5,987 nucleotides of DNA, taken from contig JAFOKI010000094.1 in assembly GCA_017419895.1 (NCBI GenBank), positions 1-5,987 on the forward strand, in the 5' to 3' direction. The notes beneath the pieces are model-generated. The model saw only the letters and a program-made list of their open reading frames with translations, was not told where the DNA came from and searched no databases. Origin of the DNA: Eubacterium sp. GTDB lineage: Bacteria > Bacillota > Clostridia > Peptostreptococcales > Anaerovoracaceae. Below are positions 1 through 5,987 of this stretch, piece by piece; the stretch's first letter is position 1; the number at the start of each line of letters is the position of its first letter. Made by a program: the position numbers and the translations under genes.

Positions 1-539
1 AACATGAATTTGTTATTTCCGCAAAGATTTTAAGCGAAATATCAAAGATAATGTCCGATTCTGAAGAAGGCGATACCGGAACTCTATATCTGGGAGAAAA
101 GAAAGCAGTCTTCAGCTTTGACAATATCCAGGCTGAGATGAAACTGCTCGACGGTAAATTCGTTCCTTATAAAGATGTAATAGACAAAACAAGCAGCATT
201 ACTGTAAATGTAGAAAAACTTCTTCTCATGGAGAGTGTTGAAAGAGCTTCTCTCCTTGCGAGAGCCGGAAAGAACAATCTCATCAAAATGACCCTGAACG
301 GAAATGTTATGACTATTTCCTCCGATTCAGAAGAAGGAAGGGTAAAGGAAGATATAGCGGTCATGAAAGATGGCGCCGATCTTACCATAGGATTCAATGC
401 CAATTATCTCATCGATGTACTGAAAGCGATCGATGATGATGAGATCACAATGATGTTCAACAAAGGCACAGATCCATGCATCATCAAATCGCCGGAAGGT
501 GAAAAATACGAATATCTGATACTTCCCGTAAGGATCTGA
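1..539 (+). CDS. dnaN: DNA polymerase III subunit beta (sliding clamp), C-terminal part
   Basis: This is the 3' half of the ring-shaped clamp that tethers the replicative polymerase to DNA. The frame is already open at the left edge (first whole codon at base 3, reading HEFVISAKILSEI), so the ATG at 51 is internal. The 178 visible residues cover the end of domain II and all of domain III. Seen directly: the linker segment LLDGKFVPYKDVI (around bases 141-179), the conserved GFNANYLIDVLKA segment (390-428), and the C-terminal LPVRI, which matches the family's PMRL-type ending beside the protein-binding cleft. By alignment with E. coli beta, the cleft residue Pro242 corresponds to Val here (162-164), and Met362 corresponds to Leu. 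The gene ends in TGA, one base before recF. About half the protein (roughly 190-200 residues) lies upstream of the window. Identity is assigned from motifs plus the recF/gyrB/gyrA neighbourhood. Confidence 0.96.
   Translation, partial: HEFVISAKILSEISKIMSDSEEGDTGTLYLGEKKAVFSFDNIQAEMKLLDGKFVPYKDVIDKTSSITVNVEKLLLMESVERASLLARAGKNNLIKMTLNGNVMTISSDSEEGRVKEDIAVMKDGADLTIGFNANYLIDVLKAIDDDEITMMFNKGTDPCIIKSPEGEKYEYLILPVRI
530..534 (+). promoter_or_regulatory. recF ribosome binding site inside the dnaN end
   Basis: AAGGA lies six bases upstream of the recF ATG, within the last codons of dnaN. The dnaN TGA and the recF ATG are separated by a single T. This layout favours translational coupling: ribosomes finishing dnaN can reinitiate directly on recF. 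The coupling itself is inferred from the spacing. Confidence 0.75.
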
Positions 540-540
540 T

Positions 541-1635
541 ATGTACATAAAAAAACTCGATCTTATAAATTTCCGGAATTACGAAGATCTCTCCATAGAC
601 TTCGACGAGAAAGTAAACCTTATCGTCGGGGAAAACGCGCAAGGGAAGACCAATCTGATAGAAGCGGTCTACCTCTCTTCGATGGGGAGGTCTTTTCGTA
701 CGTCCAGAGACAATGAAATGATAAGATTCGGGGAGAAAACAGCTGTAGTAAGGGTACAGGCAGAAAAAGAATACATAAATACAAAAGTAGATATAACGAT
801 AGACAGACATTCGAAGAAATTCTTCAGAAAAGACGGATCTCCTGTAAGGAAAATGTCAGAACTGATGAAGAATATAATAATTGTCGTCTTTTCACCTGAA
901 GATCTGAGCATAGTAAAAGAAGAACCTGAACTCAGAAGAAAATTCATTGACCGTGAGCTTTCCCAGATAAAACCTGTATATTTCAACGATCTTTCATCAC
1001 ACAGGAAGGCTCTTCTTCAGCGTAACGCATATCTGAAAGAAGATAATATAGACAAGGATATGCTGGCTGTATGGGATAATGAGCTTGTTAAATACGGCGC
1101 TGAAATAATGAGGCTCAGAAAGAGCTTTGTTGAAAAAATCAGCGAGTCAGCCGGAAGAATATACTCAAGCATAACCAATGGCGCCGAATCAATGAGGATA
1201 GAATACGATCCTTACTTAGAATACTCTGATGACAAAGCCGCGCAGCGGGAAATAATCGCTTCCGCGCTGGAAAAAACACTTGAGACCGATCTTAAAATGA
1301 GGACTACTACAGCAGGGCCTCATAAAGACGACATTAAATTCTTTGTAAATGACATAAACGCGAGAAAATACGGATCTCAGGGGCAGCAAAGGACCTGCGC
1401 GCTCGCGCTCAAGCTCGCCGATCTTGATTTCATTAAGGAAGAAACAGGTGAAGAAGGTATTCTCATACTCGACGACGTAATGAGTGAACTCGATCCAACC
1501 AGACGCGAGTATTTGATAAGAGCACTCTCAGAAAACCAGGTTTTCATCACTTCTACAGAGATAGATGAAGGTCTTCTGAAGGCTTATCCGGACGCAAAAA
1601 TTATTACGGTTAAAAAAGGAACGGTTGTTCTGTAG
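541..1635 (+). CDS. recF: DNA replication and repair protein RecF
   Basis: RecF is an SMC/ABC-like ATPase that works with RecO and RecR to place RecA at single-strand gaps and stalled forks. The 364 residues match the usual family length. Motifs seen in order: N-terminal KLDLINFRNY; Walker A GENAQGKT at residues 30-37; SPEDL at 118-122; RRKFIDRELSQI at about 132-143; GPHKDD at 259-264; the ABC signature GSQGQQRT at 278-285 (the family's GSQGQQRT/S motif); and Walker B with D-loop ILILDDVMSELD at 307-318. The residues needed for ATP binding and head engagement therefore all look intact. The ATG at 541 is chosen because the N-terminus lines up with the family and an AAGGA site sits six bases upstream. 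The gene is probably co-transcribed with dnaN and is followed by a terminator. Its isoleucine codons are strikingly AUA-rich (22 of 33 by hand count), unlike the end of gyrA. Confidence 0.97.
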   Translation: MYIKKLDLINFRNYEDLSIDFDEKVNLIVGENAQGKTNLIEAVYLSSMGRSFRTSRDNEMIRFGEKTAVVRVQAEKEYINTKVDITIDRHSKKFFRKDGSPVRKMSELMKNIIIVVFSPEDLSIVKEEPELRRKFIDRELSQIKPVYFNDLSSHRKALLQRNAYLKEDNIDKDMLAVWDNELVKYGAEIMRLRKSFVEKISESAGRIYSSITNGAESMRIEYDPYLEYSDDKAAQREIIASALEKTLETDLKMRTTTAGPHKDDIKFFVNDINARKYGSQGQQRTCALALKLADLDFIKEETGEEGILILDDVMSELDPTRREYLIRALSENQVFITSTEIDEGLLKAYPDAKIITVKKGTVVL

Positions 1636-1662
1636 ATATATAAGGTAGTTTTCAGACTATTC

Positions 1663-1697
1663 TCGGCGGATTTTTTACGGTCTCGCCGATTTTTTTC
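1663..1697 (+). terminator. Rho-independent terminator after recF
   Basis: TCGGCG (1663-1668) and CGCCGA (1684-1689) form a perfect 6-bp, G/C-rich stem, extendable by one G-T pair, around a loop of about 15 bases. A run of seven Ts (1690-1696) follows directly. It begins 28 bases after the recF stop and would end the dnaN-recF transcript. The stem is short and the loop large, so read-through into gyrB is possible. Confidence 0.72.
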
Positions 1698-1710
1698 TTA
1701 AAAATGATTT

Positions 1711-1733
1711 AGGAGCTTAAAAGGCTCTTTTTT
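1711..1733 (+). terminator. Possible second, weaker terminator
   Basis: AGGAGC (1711-1716) can pair with GCTCTT (1724-1729), with one G-T wobble, across a seven-base loop. Six Ts (1728-1733) overlap the end of the stem. It lies 14 bases after the first T-run and could act as a tandem backup terminator. The stem is weak and partly uses the T-run itself, so chance occurrence is possible. Confidence 0.4.
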
Positions 1734-1734
1734 C

Positions 1735-1763
1735 TTGTAGAAACGCATATTTTGTGCTATAAT
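1735..1763 (+). promoter_or_regulatory. Extended -10 promoter for gyrB-gyrA
   Basis: A perfect -10 TATAAT (1758-1763) carries the extended TGC immediately upstream (1755-1757). Exactly 17 bases upstream lies TTGTAG (1735-1740), a weak -35 with only the TTG matching. This is a housekeeping sigma-A-type promoter; the consensus extended -10 compensates for the poor -35. The start site should fall near 1769-1771, giving a leader of about 55 bases before gyrB. The -35 abuts the T-run of the preceding hairpin, so termination of recF and initiation of gyrB are packed together. Confidence 0.8.
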
Positions 1764-1781
1764 TGTATAGCTATATACAAT
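1756..1781 (+). repeat. Overlapping inverted repeats at gyrB transcription start
   Basis: Three nested symmetries share this stretch. GCTATA-ATTG-TATAGC spans 1756-1771. TATAGCTATA (1766-1775) is a perfect 10-bp palindrome. ATTGTATA-GCTA-TATACAAT spans 1762-1781 with perfect 8-bp arms. GCTATA also occurs as a direct repeat at 1756 and 1770. Together they cover the -10 hexamer and the predicted start site. They could be an operator, a supercoil-sensitive melting region, or a hairpin at the very 5' end of the mRNA. The region is A/T-rich, so some of the symmetry may be coincidental; function is inferred. Confidence 0.5.
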
Positions 1782-1810
1782 AGGTAGTAATTAATTAATA
1801 TAAGTATAAA

Positions 1811-1817
1811 AAAGGTG
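1811..1817 (+). promoter_or_regulatory. gyrB ribosome binding site
   Basis: AAAGGTG, one base off the AAAGGAG consensus, ends eight bases before the ATG at 1826. It is preceded by an A/T-rich leader containing the palindrome TAATTAATTA (1788-1797), which should be little structured. This supports ATG 1826 as the gyrB start. Confidence 0.7.
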
Positions 1818-1822
1818 AATGA

Positions 1823-3745
<1,923 letters not shown>

Positions 3746-3751
3746 AAGGAG
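3746..3751 (+). promoter_or_regulatory. gyrA ribosome binding site that fixes a TTG start
   Basis: AAGGAG begins directly after the gyrB TAA and ends seven bases before TTG 3759. The first in-frame ATG, at 3786, has no comparable site at a usable distance; the nearest AAGGAA is about 15 bases away. The site therefore decides for the TTG start. No promoter or terminator fits in the 13-base gap, so gyrA should depend on the gyrB transcript. Confidence 0.85.
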
Positions 3752-3758
3752 ATAAATT

Positions 3759-5987
3759 TTGGCCAAGGAAAAACAGATAGATATCATGGAGGACAGCAAG
3801 CTTATCAGGCATGAGATCCATGATGAGATGAAAAACTCCTATATCGACTACGCGATGAGCGTTATTGTCGGACGTGCGCTTCCTGATGTAAGGGACGGAA
3901 TGAAACCCGTTCACAGAAGGATAATGTACGGCATGTCCCAGCTGGGAGTCACACCTGATAAACCCTACAAGAAATCGGCGAGGATCGTCGGTGAAGTAAT
4001 GGGTAAATACCATCCTCACGGAGACAGCTCTATTTATGACGCCATGGTAAGAATGGCGCAGGACTTCTCTATGAGATATCCTCTCGTCGACGGACACGGA
4101 AACTTCGGCTCGATCGACGGTGACGGAGCTGCCGCGCAGCGTTACACAGAAGCCAGAATGAGCGGTTTCTCCCTTCAGATGCTTAGAGACATCGAGAAGG
4201 ATACTGTGGATTTCATACCTAACTTTGACGGAGAGGAAAAAGAGCCTGTCGTAATACCGAGCAGATTCCCGAACCTTCTCGTCAACGGATCCAACGGTAT
4301 CGCCGTAGGTATGGCTACATCTATCCCTCCCCACAATCTCGGGGAGGTAATAGACGCAACTGTACATATGATCGATCATCCCGACTGTACGGTTGAAGAT
4401 CTGATCAAGATAGTAAAAGGACCGGATTTCCCGACCGGTGCGCAGATACTCGGAAAGAGCGGTATCAGGGAAGCATACAGAACAGGTGTTGGAAAGATAA
4501 AAGTCCGTGCCTGCTGCGAGATAGAAGAGACGAAAAGGGGTAAAACCCAGATCGTCGTAACCGAAATACCGTATCAGGTCAATAAAGCCCGTCTGATCGA
4601 GGCAATTGCAAATCTCGTAAAAGACAAGAGTATAGAAGGTATCAGCGAGATCAGGGATGAGTCGTCCAGAGAGGGAATGAGGATAGTCATCGAGCTCAAG
4701 CGCGACGCAAATCCACAGATCACACTGAATAAGCTTTTCAAACATACGCAGCTCCAGCAGAATTTCAGCGCTATCATGATAGCTCTCGTCGACGGAGCGC
4801 CCAAAACCCTGAATCTTTACGATATTCTCGACGAATATCTCAAGTTCCAGAGAGAAGTACTTACGCGCAGGACAAAATACGACCTCAAGAAAGCCGAGGC
4901 AAGGGCACACATCCTGGAAGGTCTCAGAATAGCGCTCGACAATATCGATGAGATAATCAAGATAATACGTTCGTCCTACAATGACGCCCGCCAGAGACTA
5001 ATGGAAGCCTTCGGTCTTTCCGAGATACAGGCTCAGGCTATCCTCGACATGAGACTTGCGAGACTCCAGGGACTCGAAAGAGAAAAAATCGAAAACGAGT
5101 ATAAGGAGCTTATGGAGCGTATCGCTTACTATAAATCTCTCCTCGCGGACGATCATCTCCTCATGGGAGTGGTAAAAGACGAGCTTCTTGAAATAAAAGG
5201 TAAATATAACGATGAACGCCGCACCAAACTCGTGAATGATGTCGATGACATCGACGAGGCTGACCTTGTTGAGGAAGAACAGGTAGCTGTAACACTCACT
5301 CACCTCGGATACATCAAGAGAGTTCCGGCAGACACATACAGAGCACAGCGCCGCGGCGGAAAAGGCATCACCGGTCTCACAACGAGGCAGAACGACTTTG
5401 TAAAAGACATAATCATGACATCGACTCATGATTATCTGATGTTCTTTACGAATACAGGAAAAGCCCATAAACTAAAGGCCTACGAGATTCCGGAGGCTTC
5501 GCGCACGGCGAGAGGAACACCGGCCGTCAATTTCATCGGACTGCTTCAGCGTGAAAGAATAACCGCGATGATCCCGGTCACGGAGTTTGCGGAGGAACGT
5601 TATCTGATAGCCGTCACCAAGAACGGTATCATCAAGAAGACTGCTCTTTCGGAGTTCGATACCAAGCGCCAGAGCGGCATCATCGCGATCAACCTGCATG
5701 ATGACGATGAACTGATCGACATCAAGGAATCGAGCGGAACGAACAAGATAATTATCGTGACCAAGTTCGGCAAATGCATCTGCTTCTCAGAAAAAGACGT
5801 AAGGCCGATGGGAAGGATCGCAGGAGGCGTACGCGCCATCAAGCTTGAAAAGGGTGACGAAGTCGTATCGATGTCGCTCGTCGAGCCTGGCCAGAAGCTC
5901 CTCGTTGTCACAGAGAACGGATACGGCAAGCGGACGGAAGGCAAGAGCTACAAGATCCAGGCGAGAGGCGGCAAGGGTCTCCTCACT
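3759..5987 (+). CDS. gyrA: DNA gyrase subunit A, 3' end beyond window
   Basis: GyrA is the DNA cleavage and wrapping subunit of gyrase. The frame is open for 743 codons to the window edge, with no stop seen. It starts at TTG (read as [15 protein letters not shown]), seven bases after AAGGAG. The winged-helix domain has [19 protein letters not shown] at 73-91 and the catalytic Tyr129 in QRYTEARM, preceded by Arg128. Ile181, in [12 protein letters not shown], is the intercalating isoleucine (E. coli Ile174). The coiled coil spans about 355-490 and includes the gate segment around [17 protein letters not shown] (423-439). An acidic linker, [14 protein letters not shown] at 494-507, leads into the beta-pinwheel domain with an intact GyrA box QRRGGKG at 530-536, diagnostic of gyrase rather than ParC. 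The quinolone-pocket residues are Ser90 and Asp94 (E. coli Ser83 and Asp87), the sensitive-type state. B. subtilis GyrA has about 820 residues, so some 60-100 are missing. The last visible residues, ARGGKGLLT, match a late blade. Confidence 0.97.
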   Translation, partial: MAKEKQIDIMEDSKLIRHEIHDEMKNSYIDYAMSVIVGRALPDVRDGMKPVHRRIMYGMSQLGVTPDKPYKKSARIVGEVMGKYHPHGDSSIYDAMVRMAQDFSMRYPLVDGHGNFGSIDGDGAAAQRYTEARMSGFSLQMLRDIEKDTVDFIPNFDGEEKEPVVIPSRFPNLLVNGSNGIAVGMATSIPPHNLGEVIDATVHMIDHPDCTVEDLIKIVKGPDFPTGAQILGKSGIREAYRTGVGKIKVRACCEIEETKRGKTQIVVTEIPYQVNKARLIEAIANLVKDKSIEGISEIRDESSREGMRIVIELKRDANPQITLNKLFKHTQLQQNFSAIMIALVDGAPKTLNLYDILDEYLKFQREVLTRRTKYDLKKAEARAHILEGLRIALDNIDEIIKIIRSSYNDARQRLMEAFGLSEIQAQAILDMRLARLQGLEREKIENEYKELMERIAYYKSLLADDHLLMGVVKDELLEIKGKYNDERRTKLVNDVDDIDEADLVEEEQVAVTLTHLGYIKRVPADTYRAQRRGGKGITGLTTRQNDFVKDIIMTSTHDYLMFFTNTGKAHKLKAYEIPEASRTARGTPAVNFIGLLQRERITAMIPVTEFAEERYLIAVTKNGIIKKTALSEFDTKRQSGIIAINLHDDDELIDIKESSGTNKIIIVTKFGKCICFSEKDVRPMGRIAGGVRAIKLEKGDEVVSMSLVEPGQKLLVVTENGYGKRTEGKSYKIQARGGKGLLT

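Noticed and set aside
51..539. Reading the dnaN fragment as a complete small gene starting at ATG 51
   Set aside because: The frame is open upstream to base 3 with clamp-like sequence (EFVISAKILSEISKI), so the ATG is an internal methionine of a truncated dnaN.
1752..1781. A second, overlapping promoter TTGTGC-N18-TACAAT
   Set aside because: Only three of six -35 bases match and the spacing is less good. The TGCTATAAT promoter with a 17-base spacer explains the region better, and this match arises from the inverted repeat.
1788..1797. TAATTAATTA palindrome in the gyrB leader as an operator
   Set aside because: It is a low-complexity A/T repeat expected by chance in such a leader, with no second copy or distinctive spacing.
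4205..4213. AAATCCACA on the - strand (and again on + at 4709-4717), resembling the DnaA box TTATCCACA
   Set aside because: Each matches at 7 of 9 positions and encodes ordinary conserved GyrA residues. They are widely spaced with no A/T-rich unwinding element, so there is no support for an origin here.

Overview
This is a core chromosomal segment. It carries the end of dnaN (DNA polymerase III beta clamp), complete recF, complete gyrB, and most of gyrA, all on the + strand. The order dnaN-recF-gyrB-gyrA is the classic neighbourhood just downstream of dnaA/oriC. A Clostridia-like Firmicute is the best fit. GyrB is the short 639-residue form without the long insertion of enterobacterial GyrB, gyrB and gyrA are adjacent, ribosome binding sites are AAGGAG-like, and A/T-rich codons with many AGA/AGG arginines are common in the early genes. 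Family or genus cannot be fixed by eye.

Layout. Bases 1-539 hold the last 178 codons of dnaN. recF (541-1635) starts one base after the dnaN stop, with its ribosome binding site inside the dnaN end, so the two look co-transcribed and translationally coupled. The 190-base gap 1636-1825 is the only real intergenic region. It holds a probable intrinsic terminator, a second smaller hairpin plus T-run, a strong extended -10 promoter, overlapping inverted repeats at the predicted transcription start, and an A/T-rich leader. gyrB (1826-3745) follows. gyrA starts at a TTG (3759), 13 bases after the gyrB stop, and runs off the window after 743 codons, with roughly the last blade of its C-terminal DNA-wrapping domain missing.

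Function. The clamp holds the replicative polymerase on DNA, RecF helps load RecA at gaps, and GyrB plus GyrA form the A2B2 gyrase that removes positive supercoils ahead of the fork. The terminator-promoter junction suggests that the gyrase pair is transcribed separately from the upstream replication/repair genes.

Nothing here amounts to a new biological system. The most interesting items are the overlapping palindromes on the gyrB promoter, the compact layout (no S4-domain gene between dnaN and recF, no DUF370/remB-like gene between recF and gyrB), a marked AUA-to-AUC codon shift from recF to the end of gyrA, and a few substitutions at functionally known positions in the clamp and gyrase subunits.
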